From: Streptomyces sp. SID12488
Lineage (GTDB): Bacteria; Actinomycetota; Actinomycetes; Streptomycetales; Streptomycetaceae
Length of the DNA: 64,000 bases
Assembly (NCBI RefSeq): GCF_010548275.1
Contig: NZ_JAAGLT010000011.1
Location: 124,001 to 188,000 of the forward strand
Direction: 5' to 3'
This document shows, one piece after another, positions 1 through 8,296 of this stretch; positions within the stretch are counted from its first letter, which is position 1; every line of letters begins with the position of its first letter. Under the pieces are notes generated by a model. It was not told the DNA's origin. It saw only the letters and a program-made list of their open reading frames with translations, and did no database searches. The translations under genes were made by a program, and so were the position numbers.

Positions 1-172
1 GGATGACGTTGCCGACCAGCTCGGTGACGCACAGCTCGACGTCCGCACCCACTCGCCCGTACGCGTCCTCCCCGAACCACTCCCGAACGGCCCGCCGCAG
101 CTCCGGCACGGCTTTGGCAACGGCGAGCATCTCGGCACCGAAGTCCGCAGCCGTAGTCGTCGTGGCGTTCAC
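1..172 (-). CDS. ATP-binding protein, HATPase/anti-sigma-like (partial, cut by window edge)
   Basis: Only the first 57 codons are present, and the gene runs off the left edge. The visible part contains the segment CVTELVGNVI, which is the N-box of GHKL ATPases of the SpoIIAB/RsbW type (usually xxxELxxNxx). Streptomyces has many such small HATPases beside XRE/DUF397 genes, and they are thought to act as anti-sigma-like kinases or partners of the regulator. The chosen GTG start overlaps the stop of the upstream small gene (GTGA), so the two are probably translationally coupled. The frame and motif are clear; the biological role is inferred from family and context. Confidence 0.75.
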   Translation of the reverse strand, partial: MNATTTTAADFGAEMLAVAKAVPELRRAVREWFGEDAYGRVGADVELCVTELVGNVI

Positions 173-396
173 CGCTCGCCCGCGTTCCTCAGCACGGCGG
201 CCAGCTTCCGGGCGGTGGCCGCGTTGCAGCCGCCCAGCTCGACCAGCCCCATCGGCGGGCGGTAACTCCCCGCGAAACTCGGCAGATCGATCCGCAGGGA
301 CGGCAAGGTAATGCCGTGCTCGCCGAGAGCGGCACGCAGTTCCTCGACGCAAAGGGTGATGTCGTAGACGGTTGAGTTGGGCTCCGTCGGCTCCAC
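169..396 (-). CDS. Small hypothetical protein of a whiJ-like locus (75 aa)
   Basis: This small protein has the sequence feel of the short partners found between HATPase and XRE genes in Streptomyces. Its C-terminal half holds a conserved-looking MGLVELGGCNAATARKLA stretch. I prefer the GTG at 396 because AGGGAGGT lies 7 nt upstream of it; the GTG at 423 would extend the protein by nine residues but lacks a good ribosome site. It overlaps the downstream HATPase by 4 nt and is divergent from the XRE regulator at 528, with a perfect dyad between them. Function unknown. Confidence 0.7.
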   Translation of the reverse strand: MEPTEPNSTVYDITLCVEELRAALGEHGITLPSLRIDLPSFAGSYRPPMGLVELGGCNAATARKLAAVLRNAGER

Positions 397-430
397 TGGA
401 GGACCTCCCTGTTCAGCGCACACTTCAGTG

Positions 431-458
431 CACTCTGTGATGATTCCGTCACAGAGTG
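431..458. promoter_or_regulatory. Perfect 10-bp inverted repeat, probable operator
   Basis: CACTCTGTGA (431-440) and TCACAGAGTG (449-458) are exact reverse complements separated by 8 bp. The dyad lies in the intergenic region between the small-protein/HATPase pair (minus strand) and the XRE regulator at 528 (plus strand). This is where an autoregulatory XRE dimer would bind. Seen directly; its use as an operator is inferred. Confidence 0.65.
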
Positions 459-527
459 ACGTGACTGTGCGTACGGTGGAAGGGATTCAGGTTGCGCAGC
501 GCAACTGGAAAGAGGCGGTGGTGAGTT

Positions 528-1379
528 GTGCCCTCCCGTAAGGACCCCGACGCGTCCGCGAACGTCCCTTCCTTCTACGGCGCCGAGTTGCGCTATCTCA
601 GGGAGCAGGCGGGCCTGACGCTGGAGCAACTGGCCGAGGGAAGCTGGCGCGGCATCTCCCTCCTGAGCCAGATCGAGCGCGGTGAACGCAGGATGCCGGA
701 GGATCTGGCCCGCCACGTCGACACGAAACTCGGCACGGATGGCTTTTTCATGCGCCGTTGTGAAGACGTGAGCAAGGCGAAGCGGTCGGGGCATGCGGAG
801 TACTTCGCGGATGTGCTGGAGATGGAGCAGCAAGCGGAGTCGATCGAGGAGTGGGCGCCGATGCTGGTGCCCGGCCTGCTCCAGACGCCCGCTTACGCCC
901 GCGCACTCACGCGCGCGGCGATGCCACGGGCCTCCGACGCGGAAGTCGAGGAGAAGGTCTGGGCCCGGATGGAGCGGGCAGCGATCTTCGACTCCGAGCA
1001 GCCTCCGGCGTTCTGGGCCATCCTCGACGAGTCGCTGCTGCGCCGTCGGATCCTCCCCGACGAGGGGATGGCCGAACTACTGGAGCACATCGCGGAGGTG
1101 ATCAGGACGACGCATTCCATTGTGCAGATCGTTCCGGAAACCACCGCCGCCCACCCGTTCATGATGGGCATGACCAAGATGATGGCCTTCTCGGACGCCC
1201 CACCCGTCGTCTACACCGAGAGCCTGCACAGCGGGCAACTCATCGACTACCCGGCGCTCGTGAAGCAGTACCGGGAGTCGTACGATCTGCTCAGGGCCAC
1301 CGCTTTGCCGCCTGAAGCGTCCCTGGCCATGATCGAGACGGCGGCAGGGGACTACCGAAATGGCAAGCACCGAGCTTGA
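528..1379 (+). CDS. XRE-family transcriptional regulator with DUF5753 domain
   Basis: Residues about 15-75 form a helix-turn-helix of the XRE/Cro type (RYLREQAGLTLEQLAEG, then a SLLSQIERGERRMP recognition region). The rest (about 95-280) is the DUF5753 effector domain, recognisable by the VPGLLQTPAYARAL segment. At 283 aa it is full length for the family. These proteins typically pair with a DUF397 protein, and the DUF397 gene follows with a 20-nt overlap. The start is a GTG preceded by an AGAGG-like site. Probably autoregulated through the dyad at 431-458. The regulated process is unknown. Confidence 0.88.
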   Translation: MPSRKDPDASANVPSFYGAELRYLREQAGLTLEQLAEGSWRGISLLSQIERGERRMPEDLARHVDTKLGTDGFFMRRCEDVSKAKRSGHAEYFADVLEMEQQAESIEEWAPMLVPGLLQTPAYARALTRAAMPRASDAEVEEKVWARMERAAIFDSEQPPAFWAILDESLLRRRILPDEGMAELLEHIAEVIRTTHSIVQIVPETTAAHPFMMGMTKMMAFSDAPPVVYTESLHSGQLIDYPALVKQYRESYDLLRATALPPEASLAMIETAAGDYRNGKHRA

Positions 1380-1575
1380 CTTGAGTTCTGCGCTCTGGCG
1401 CAAGAGCAGCCACAGCAACGGCACCGGTGGGGACTGCGTCGAGGTGTCCTCCGCCCTCGGAGTCGTCCCCGTACGCGACTCCAAAACCGCCCCCCACAAC
1501 GGCCCCGTACTCCTCTTCCAGGCCGGCACCTGGGCAGCCTTCCTCACCGACGTGAGGGCGCGGCCGGTCAGTTGA
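1360..1575 (+). CDS. DUF397 domain protein
   Basis: A 71-residue DUF397 protein with the family hallmarks: W-RKSS-S-G at the N-terminus, GDCVEV in the middle, VRDSK, then a W-AF segment near the end. DUF397 proteins are small partners of XRE/DUF5753 regulators in Streptomyces development and antibiotic control; their biochemical role is unsettled. The gene overlaps the end of the regulator by 20 nt, which indicates co-translation. Confidence 0.9.
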   Translation: MASTELDLSSALWRKSSHSNGTGGDCVEVSSALGVVPVRDSKTAPHNGPVLLFQAGTWAAFLTDVRARPVS

Positions 1576-1598
1576 GCAGGTAGGTCCCAGCGGCCTTC

Positions 1599-2111
1599 TC
1601 AAGTCACCCGGCGTCGACACAGCCAGAGAACAATCATGGAGGCGAGAACGACGGCCAGGCTTACGCCGGCAACCACATCGGCGGCTCCTGACGCCACACC
1701 GGTGTAACGCCAGATCCACGCTCCGATGAGGGTCAGGCCTCCCCCGAAGAAGCCGAAGGCCGCGCCCAGGAGAAATCGCGTCCGCCGGTCCAGTGGACTC
1801 TTGGCCATGACGATCGGCTCCGGCGTCTGCCGCAGGGTGATGTAGTCGTCCTTGTTGTCGATGACAGCGCGGAGCCCATCAGACGCTGCACCGCCTGGGC
1901 AACAGGCGAAGAACACCGTCTCGCCTGGCTCAACCACGGCGACGAGGGGCTCACTGGAACACCAGTCAACCTTCAGCTGGACCTGATGCGCTCCTGACGG
2001 CACGTCGAGGTGCAACGTCTGCCCCCGGCCGACCCGGCCAACCTCGGTGTCGTCGATGAGCACCACATACCGGCGGAGCACATCGCGATAGCCACCCGGC
2101 GCTCGCGACAA
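1599..2111 (-). CDS. Small membrane protein, unknown function
   Basis: The 170-aa product has a soluble N-terminal half (VVLIDDTEVGRVGRGQ... LDVPSGAHQVQ... VEPGETVFF), which reads like a PEGA-type beta-sandwich that presents a short surface domain. Two hydrophobic segments follow, at about 112-134 and 140-163. The C-terminus ends in a positive cluster (CRRRVT), suggesting a cytoplasmic tail. It stands alone and converges on the DUF397 gene. The start is uncertain, since an acidic coding-like stretch continues upstream in another frame (to about 2230), so a sequencing frameshift or a longer ancestral gene cannot be excluded. Confidence 0.6.
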   Translation of the reverse strand: MSRAPGGYRDVLRRYVVLIDDTEVGRVGRGQTLHLDVPSGAHQVQLKVDWCSSEPLVAVVEPGETVFFACCPGGAASDGLRAVIDNKDDYITLRQTPEPIVMAKSPLDRRTRFLLGAAFGFFGGGLTLIGAWIWRYTGVASGAADVVAGVSLAVVLASMIVLWLCRRRVT

Positions 2112-2830
2112 CCGACCACCCCGTGCCCGATCGGAGCCAGCGCCATCGAGGAACTATCCTCCCCGGCAGACTGGGTACCTTCCTCCGGTACACCGGCCGC
2201 GTCAGCAGGCACGGTGCCCTCCCCGTCGTCCATCGCCCGCCCCCTTCGCGCAACAAAGTCCCGAGTGCCGCGAGCGTACTCACCCTGCAGCCGCTCAGAT
2301 GACTGCAGCCCCAGCCTCGCCACCCTGACCGGAACCGGAACTGCCTGCACTAGTCCGGTCGGCGACAGTCATCGCGGCCAGCCCACCGTGCGCCTGGTCA
2401 CCCGCTGGAGCAGGCCACCCAAACAGCATCATCAACTTGCGCTACCGACACCAGCATCACGCAGCCGGCTGTCACCGCCTTGGAACAAGGTCACGGCAGT
2501 GTCCATCGGATGACAGGAATCTCACGAGTCACGACCTTCAAGTGACGCGACCGGGAGCAAACTCGACGGCGACGCTGAAACAGCTGCGCGTTGCGCTGAT
2601 TTAGCCGAGGATGCGCCTATGACCGGGGACGAGCCTTCCTGCTTCAGCCGGTGGGCTGCGCCTTCAGACTTCACGCGCCTATCCCTACGGCAGCCGACCG
2701 ATAGCCGGCGCGGACTGGCCCGCCTACATCCAGGGCCTCATCGACCGCGGCGCGCTGCGCAGTGGGTAGGGCATCGGAGTAAGCCTCACACCCAGTCGTC
2801 CACGTGGAATCGGCGAGTTCGGAGGCAAAT
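2112..2830. other. Gene-poor stretch with probable gene remnants
   Basis: I see no intact gene here. The plus-strand reading at about 2671-2769 (GADWPAYIQGLIDRGALRSG, then a stop) looks like the C-terminal tail of a lost gene. The rest shows no consistent third-position GC pattern. The region separates the small membrane protein from the lower-GC gene at 2831. Confidence 0.35.
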
Positions 2831-4051
2831 TTGAATATCACAGACGCCCTGACGGTTGCTGGATTTTTAGTGGGCGCCATCGGAGTCCCTGCTGCGTTAA
2901 TGGCGTGGCGCGGAGCCGCCAGAAAGCACACGGTAGAGTCTTTTGTTGAAGTCAGAGAACGCGCTCGCCGCGAGCAGGCCGAAATGACACAGCTCGCCAT
3001 GAAATCCACCCCTCCAGGTTGGCGCTCCGATCCGATACCCATGCTGACGCTGCCAGGCTGGATCCCTCCACTCCCTCTGGAAGACGTCCAACTGGATTGG
3101 AAGGGAGAAATGAGAAGCGGGGACGGGCTACCGTCTGCACGGTATCGAGCAATGCGCATGATGCCTAGAAATCAACTCGGCGGGCACTATCTAAGCTATA
3201 GTGATGCGCTTACAAAACTGGCCGGCATGGCACATCTATTCAATGGCAAAATTTATCGACCAATTGGCATCAAAGTTAACCGGGATGGATTTCGGATTGA
3301 GTGCACGGAAGGAAGATATTTCGATCACCTAGACACCAGTGAGGTACTCGTATACGAGATGGCTGCACGACACGGCAAGTCCAGGACTGCCGCACTGAGC
3401 GGTTCCTATCGCAGCTGGCTGGGCAATCCGTTCGACCTCAAACTCCGAGGAATGAGCCTAGGAGTGATCACGCTAACGATTCGACGTGACAACGGTTTCA
3501 GTGGATTTTACATGCATCAGAGAGATGGCGATCATGTAGTTGTTGGACCCGAGACCATCCACGTCGTCCCTGCAGGGGAGTTCACCCCTGCAGACGTCAG
3601 CCTCGAATCAATGAAAAACGACTTCGATCTTTGGCGTACCATCATGCGTGAATATGCAGAAGAGTTTCTCGACCTACCGGAGAGTTACGGACGTGGAGGT
3701 CGACCTTTGGATTACGAAAACGACCACCCATTCAACATGCTGAATGCCGCCAAGAATTCTGGAAGCCTCAACCTACACATACTCGGAATCGGACTAGACC
3801 CTTTGACATGGAAGCCTGAAATCCTCACCGCATGCATCATTGAAGGAGATACATTTGACCGCATATTCGCCCATATGGCGAGGAGGACAAGGGAAGGAGT
3901 GATTCTTTCTGGTCTGAACGGAAAAGGTTTGAGGTTCGATGCGGAGACAGTCGAACTGTATGTCAATAATCGAAATACTCGTAGCTCTGCGAGAGCATGC
4001 CTCCAGCTCGCCTGGAGGCATCGCAATTATCTGGGTCTTGGGCAGGCCTGA
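2831..4051 (+). CDS. Orphan protein with one N-terminal membrane segment, lower GC than neighbours
   Basis: The open frame is convincing over about 400 codons but I do not recognise a family. Starting at TTG 2831 (GGAGG at 2821-2825, spacer 5) gives 406 aa; a GTG at 2804 is the alternative. Residues about 5-25 (ALTVAGFLVGAIGVPAALMAW) form a single membrane anchor, followed by a basic/acidic helix (VEVRERARREQAE) and a long soluble part. Codon use is clearly less GC-biased than in surrounding genes, with many A/T-ending codons, which suggests acquisition from elsewhere. It sits next to remnants and has no obvious operon partner. Confidence 0.7.
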   Translation: MNITDALTVAGFLVGAIGVPAALMAWRGAARKHTVESFVEVRERARREQAEMTQLAMKSTPPGWRSDPIPMLTLPGWIPPLPLEDVQLDWKGEMRSGDGLPSARYRAMRMMPRNQLGGHYLSYSDALTKLAGMAHLFNGKIYRPIGIKVNRDGFRIECTEGRYFDHLDTSEVLVYEMAARHGKSRTAALSGSYRSWLGNPFDLKLRGMSLGVITLTIRRDNGFSGFYMHQRDGDHVVVGPETIHVVPAGEFTPADVSLESMKNDFDLWRTIMREYAEEFLDLPESYGRGGRPLDYENDHPFNMLNAAKNSGSLNLHILGIGLDPLTWKPEILTACIIEGDTFDRIFAHMARRTREGVILSGLNGKGLRFDAETVELYVNNRNTRSSARACLQLAWRHRNYLGLGQA

Positions 4052-4180
4052 TGCATTCCCGCATCGTGGGATGAAGGCGCCGGTCAGGACAATCGTGACG
4101 AACACGCCAACATGACGCCATGAAGGAAATCCGGCACCTGTACACCGCCCGTCCCGTGAGTCGATCCTCGGAGTCACTCC

Positions 4181-5284
4181 ATGGCCGAGCTAGAACCGGA
4201 CCTCGGCCTCGTCGGCAACCACCGGGACAGGTCGCGCACCGCACGCCTGATCGCCCACGGCGCCGCCTCCACCGCCCTGGCCCTGCACAGCGACCGCGCA
4301 CTGTCCGAACTCGTCGACGCGGCGGTGCTGTTGGGCTCCGGCATCGGCGGGAAGTCGGCGCTGCTGGAGATCGACGGAACCCCGGTCTTCGTCAAGCGGG
4401 TGCCGCTCACCGACCCGGAGAGGGCGCCGGAGAACGTACGGTCCACGGCGAACATCTTCGGCCTCCCCATGTTCTGCCAGTACGGCATCGGCGGCCCCGG
4501 TTTCGGCGCCTGGCGGGAACTCGCCGTGCACACCATGACGACGAACTGGGTGCTCACGGGGGATCACGAGGGCTTCCCCCTGATGTACCACTGGCGGGTA
4601 CTGCCGGACTCCACACCGCTCCCCGACGAACTGGCCGACGTGGAACGGTCCGTCAATTACTGGGGAGGTGGATCGCAAGTACGCCACCGCATCGAGGCTC
4701 TCCAGCAGTCCTCGGCGAGCGTGGCGCTGTTTCTGGAGTACATCCCGCAGAACCTGAACCAATGGCTCGGCGAACAACTGGCCGGCGGCGACGAGGCCGC
4801 AGACAGGGCCTGCGTCATGGTGGAGCGAAATCTGGCAGCGGGCTCCTCGTTCATGAACAGCCGAGGGCTCCTGCACTTCGACGCCCACTTCGAGAACATC
4901 CTGACCGACGGCCGGCGCCTCTACTTCGCCGACTACGGCCTCGCTCTCTCGTCCCGCTTCGAACTGTCCCCGGACGAGGCCGACTTCTTCGACCGCCATC
5001 AGACATACGACCGCTGCTACACCGCGTCCTACCTGGTGCACTGGCTGGTCACCGCTCTGTACGGATACGACCGGGACGACCGCTACGCGCTGGTGCGCGC
5101 CTGCGCGGAAGGCGAACACCCCGCTGGGATTCCCGGGGTCATCCCGAAGGAGGCGGCAGCCATCATCGCCCGGCACGCGCCCCTCGCCCTGGTGATGTGG
5201 GACTTCATCGACGAACTCCAGCACCGGAGTAGAAGCGCCCAGTACCCGCTGGAGAAAATCCGCCGACTCGACCTTCACAAGTAA
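4181..5284 (+). CDS. Protein-kinase/aminoglycoside-phosphotransferase-fold protein
   Basis: The 367-aa protein carries the core of a eukaryotic-like kinase/APH fold. It has a glycine-rich segment (LGSGIGGKSALL, about 50-61), a candidate ATP-binding lysine in VFVKRVP, the catalytic HxDxxxxN motif as HFDAHFEN (about 233-240), and a metal-binding FADYGLA. The order and spacing fit a phosphotransferase. The substrate could be a protein or a small molecule, and nothing nearby decides this. The ATG at 4181 has a GGAG about 10 nt upstream. It is transcribed alone. Confidence 0.72.
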   Translation: MAELEPDLGLVGNHRDRSRTARLIAHGAASTALALHSDRALSELVDAAVLLGSGIGGKSALLEIDGTPVFVKRVPLTDPERAPENVRSTANIFGLPMFCQYGIGGPGFGAWRELAVHTMTTNWVLTGDHEGFPLMYHWRVLPDSTPLPDELADVERSVNYWGGGSQVRHRIEALQQSSASVALFLEYIPQNLNQWLGEQLAGGDEAADRACVMVERNLAAGSSFMNSRGLLHFDAHFENILTDGRRLYFADYGLALSSRFELSPDEADFFDRHQTYDRCYTASYLVHWLVTALYGYDRDDRYALVRACAEGEHPAGIPGVIPKEAAAIIARHAPLALVMWDFIDELQHRSRSAQYPLEKIRRLDLHK

Positions 5285-5505
5285 CGAACCACGGACTGCG
5301 CCAGGGGAGGACAACAGGCGCCGCAACCCCCGGCACCCGCCCGCGAAGTCCGTCACACAGCCCAGGACTTGAGCAACTCGGCCACGCTACGGACCGTACA
5401 GCTCTCCCCCTGCGACTCGTTCGCGAGAACGGAGACCCGCTACTGGTCGAGCTTGGCCGCAACACCGGAGGCGACGAGGTACGCGTGGGCAACCGCGACG
5501 GCCAC

Positions 5506-6120
5506 CTACTTCCAGGCGCGCTGGACGGTGACCGAATTGGAGACCGTCTCAACGCCGGCCGGGAGTTCGAACGCGCAGTCGTCCTGCAGATTGGCCACCA
5601 GTTCCTGCTCCTGATCGGTGGTGACCTTCAGGTAGTAGAGAGCACGCTTGGAGTGGAGTTCAGACTCGTGGATGTCGCGCGTCGTGGTGTAGACCCTCTT
5701 CTCCTGCCCCGAGGCAATGGGGTCCCGCGGACAGTAGACGGTGTGCTCGGTGCCCGGGTCGCCGAAGTTGTCCAGCTGGGCGACCAGGTAGTACTTCGTC
5801 CCGTTGGGCGGCGGGCAGTTCAACTTGGCCGTCGTCTGGAAGGTGCTGCCGGCCTTGTCCGGCGCACTGAGCCACACTGCCGGGAAGGAGCACGAGGGTG
5901 ACGCGCTCGGAGGTGACGCGCTCGGAGGTGATGTGCTCGGAGGCTGCGAGCTTGAGCCTGCCCCCTCGGGCCCCGTGCCGCCGCCCCGGGCGGCCAGGAC
6001 GAACGAGACGACTGCGGAGATGACGGCCGTGATCACGGCCGCGATCACGACCTGCCATCGAGACAAACCGAAGCGGCGACGCCGAGGAGCAGGGGCCGGG
6101 TTCAGGGGAGTGAGTTCCAT
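5506..6120 (-). CDS. Membrane-anchored secreted protein with Pro/Ser linker
   Basis: The 204-aa product has a short cytoplasmic N-terminus rich in Pro and Arg, one transmembrane helix (about 24-44, VVIAAVITAVISAVVSFVLAA), and then a Gly/Ser/Pro linker containing the repeat PPSAS. An extracytoplasmic domain with three cysteines (SCSFP, NCPPP, DDCAFELP) follows, suggesting a disulfide-bonded module. The linker is encoded by a 15-bp tandem repeat. Many Streptomyces have such anchored proteins of unknown function. Start ATG 6120 has a GGGGG site just upstream. Confidence 0.75.
   Translation of the reverse strand: MELTPLNPAPAPRRRRFGLSRWQVVIAAVITAVISAVVSFVLAARGGGTGPEGAGSSSQPPSTSPPSASPPSASPSCSFPAVWLSAPDKAGSTFQTTAKLNCPPPNGTKYYLVAQLDNFGDPGTEHTVYCPRDPIASGQEKRVYTTTRDIHESELHSKRALYYLKVTTDQEQELVANLQDDCAFELPAGVETVSNSVTVQRAWK
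5897..5941. repeat. Three tandem 15-bp units in the linker of the 5506 gene
   Basis: Units at 5897-5911 and 5912-5926 are identical (GGTGACGCGCTCGGA). The third, 5927-5941, differs at two positions. In the minus-strand gene they encode repeats of Pro-Pro-Ser-Ala-Ser type, so the linker length can change by slippage. Confidence 0.85.
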
Positions 6121-6572
6121 ATGTGCCCCCTGTGTTGGTTCCGTTACAGAGGGGGACGAGATGTCCGCTTACATTCGTTGCACGCAAGCGAGGTGGGTTT
6201 CGGTGGATATAAAGAGGTGTCACCCAGTCATCTGATCGCGTATCACACGTAGTACCCGCCGCATCGCACACCTTCCGGCTGCCGTACCCCGGCCGGACAC
6301 CTTTGGCCAACCCTCAGCGGGAGTCGTCCGGCCCGCTCATCGCGGCGGCATTGCCGATCTTTGCCGTTTCCATGACAAACGCCTGATTCGCCTTGGTATT
6401 GCTTGTGTAGTTTTTGTACCGGCGTGAACATCATCGCCGCCGACAATCCGGGCATCGGGCGCGCACGCATCGCCGGATCGCCGGATACACCCCGGGCATG
6501 GATCCGATCGCGGTGTTCCGCCCCGAACGTTCGGATCGCAGCCGTGTCGGGCCGATTTCCCGAGGGACCATC

Positions 6573-8264
6573 ATGAGACGCAGCACCTTCTTGGCCGCAG
6601 CCACAGCGACCACGCTGTCCGCCTCCCTGTTCACGGGCCTCTCTCCGGCCCAGGCGGACAACACCGACGGCGGTCCCGTGCTGTCCAACGCGTTCGGCTC
6701 GCCTTTCGAGCCGGGGATGTTCTTCGTCAGCGCGCGTTCCGACAGTCCCCTCACCCGCATCACGGCCCACTTCTATCCGCTCGACGCACCGGCAGGGGAA
6801 CCGGAAGCCGGGTCGACCGAGGACTTCACCCTGGACTCCGGGCAGGACGCGCGGTCCGGCACCTGGCAAGCACCGGTCCACTTGGCGGATCTCGGCGACT
6901 ACCGGGTGACCGTCGACCTGCAGGACGCCTCCGGCGCCACCGTCACCGGTGCCCTGGCCCCGTACTCACTGCGGTACCGGACCGTCCTCACGATCCCGGA
7001 CCTGACCGCCACCCCCACCGTGCCGGACTACCTCCATCAGAAGGTCTCCGTCAGCGGCACCGTGCTCGCCGTGGATCCCCGTCACCCCGAAGCCCCCACT
7101 CCGGCCGACGGCCCTCCCGTCACCATCTTCACCGGACCCGTCAGCCGGCTGACCGCGACCACCTCGGCCGACGGCCGCTTCAGCGCCGCCTTCGTCCCCA
7201 CCCAGACCTTCATCGATCTGTCCGCCGCCCCCAAAGCCTCCAGCGCCTACCCGGGCGCGATCGGCGTGGTGACGCCCGAGCAGAACCTGCACACCGTCCG
7301 GGCACCGGTCCGTTTCTCGGCGAGCACCCACGCCCTGAACCTGAAGCAGGGCGCCACGGGCACGGTCACCGGCCACGCCGAGATCCAGACCACCGCCGGC
7401 TGGCAACCGCTGCCACACACCACGGTCGAGGTCTCGGGACTCGGCTCGGGCGGTCATTCCGGCTTCGGGATCGCCGGGACCACCACCGACAGCCAGGGTT
7501 CCTACACCCTCCACGTCCCATCGGAAAACCCCGCACCGGCCGCCGAACTCGTGGTCAGGGGCGAAGGCAACTCGCCCTTCCAGCAGCCCGCCACCGAGCC
7601 CTTCAGCCTCCACGTCGCCTACACCACCTGGATCGGCATGAGCGCGTTCCTCAACGACGACGCGTCGTTCAAGGTCGACGGCTATGTCTACTTCGAAGAC
7701 ACACGCGCGCACTGGCCCGCCAAGCCGACCGTGACCCTGCAGTACTCGAAGGACGGCAAGAGCGGCTGGAAGAACGCCGCCACCCTCCCCATCAAGGTCC
7801 GCTACAACAAGCCCCAGTTCGAAGAGACATTCGCCCACACCTTCACCACCACGCCGAACAACAACGCCTACTGGCGCGCCCTCTTCAACGGCAACCCCGA
7901 CCTGGGGACCAGCACCACCAAGCCCGTGCGTCTCTACCGTTACGCCACCCGCGTCACCGGCTTCCACGCCTCCCCCGACCCGGTCCGCAAGGGGCAGCCG
8001 ATCCATTTCCACGGCAGCTTCCAGTACAAGGACGGCGCCACCTGGAAGCCGCTCAGCAGCGAATCCCCCGGCCTCTACTTCCGGCCCCACGGCTCCACCA
8101 CCTACCACCTCGTCAGCGACTCCGTCTCCGAGGACGGGCACGGTCACCTCAATGGCATGGCGACCGCAGAGCAGGACGGCACCTGGGCCGTCTCCCTCGA
8201 CCGCCAGACGGGAGACCACTACCTGCGAAGCGCCCGGGTCACCGACTACGTCGACGTCCGATAG
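6573..8264 (+). CDS. Secreted multi-domain protein with Ig/CNA-like modules
   Basis: The start is ATG 6573 (GAGGGA upstream), giving 563 aa with a Sec signal peptide (MRRSTFLAAATAT... ending at about AQA-D, residues 1-30). The mature part has a run of beta-sandwich-like modules. These include segments typical of carboxypeptidase-regulatory or CNA-B folds (TTTDSQGSYTLHVPSE) and bacterial Ig-like repeats (TRVTGFHASPDPVRKGQPI followed by FHGSFQYKDG). No catalytic motif is visible. Probably an extracellular or cell-wall-associated adhesive or scaffold protein. It is convergent with the acyl-CoA ligase at 8297 and 32 bp from it. Confidence 0.75.
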   Translation: MRRSTFLAAATATTLSASLFTGLSPAQADNTDGGPVLSNAFGSPFEPGMFFVSARSDSPLTRITAHFYPLDAPAGEPEAGSTEDFTLDSGQDARSGTWQAPVHLADLGDYRVTVDLQDASGATVTGALAPYSLRYRTVLTIPDLTATPTVPDYLHQKVSVSGTVLAVDPRHPEAPTPADGPPVTIFTGPVSRLTATTSADGRFSAAFVPTQTFIDLSAAPKASSAYPGAIGVVTPEQNLHTVRAPVRFSASTHALNLKQGATGTVTGHAEIQTTAGWQPLPHTTVEVSGLGSGGHSGFGIAGTTTDSQGSYTLHVPSENPAPAAELVVRGEGNSPFQQPATEPFSLHVAYTTWIGMSAFLNDDASFKVDGYVYFEDTRAHWPAKPTVTLQYSKDGKSGWKNAATLPIKVRYNKPQFEETFAHTFTTTPNNNAYWRALFNGNPDLGTSTTKPVRLYRYATRVTGFHASPDPVRKGQPIHFHGSFQYKDGATWKPLSSESPGLYFRPHGSTTYHLVSDSVSEDGHGHLNGMATAEQDGTWAVSLDRQTGDHYLRSARVTDYVDVR

Positions 8265-8296
8265 CCGCTGTCGCCCAGCGGGCAGGTGGATTCCCC

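Noticed and set aside
5369..5505. Possible small gene on the plus strand after the kinase-fold gene
   Set aside because: No ribosome site, no family pattern, and most of the frame is antisense to the 5506 gene.
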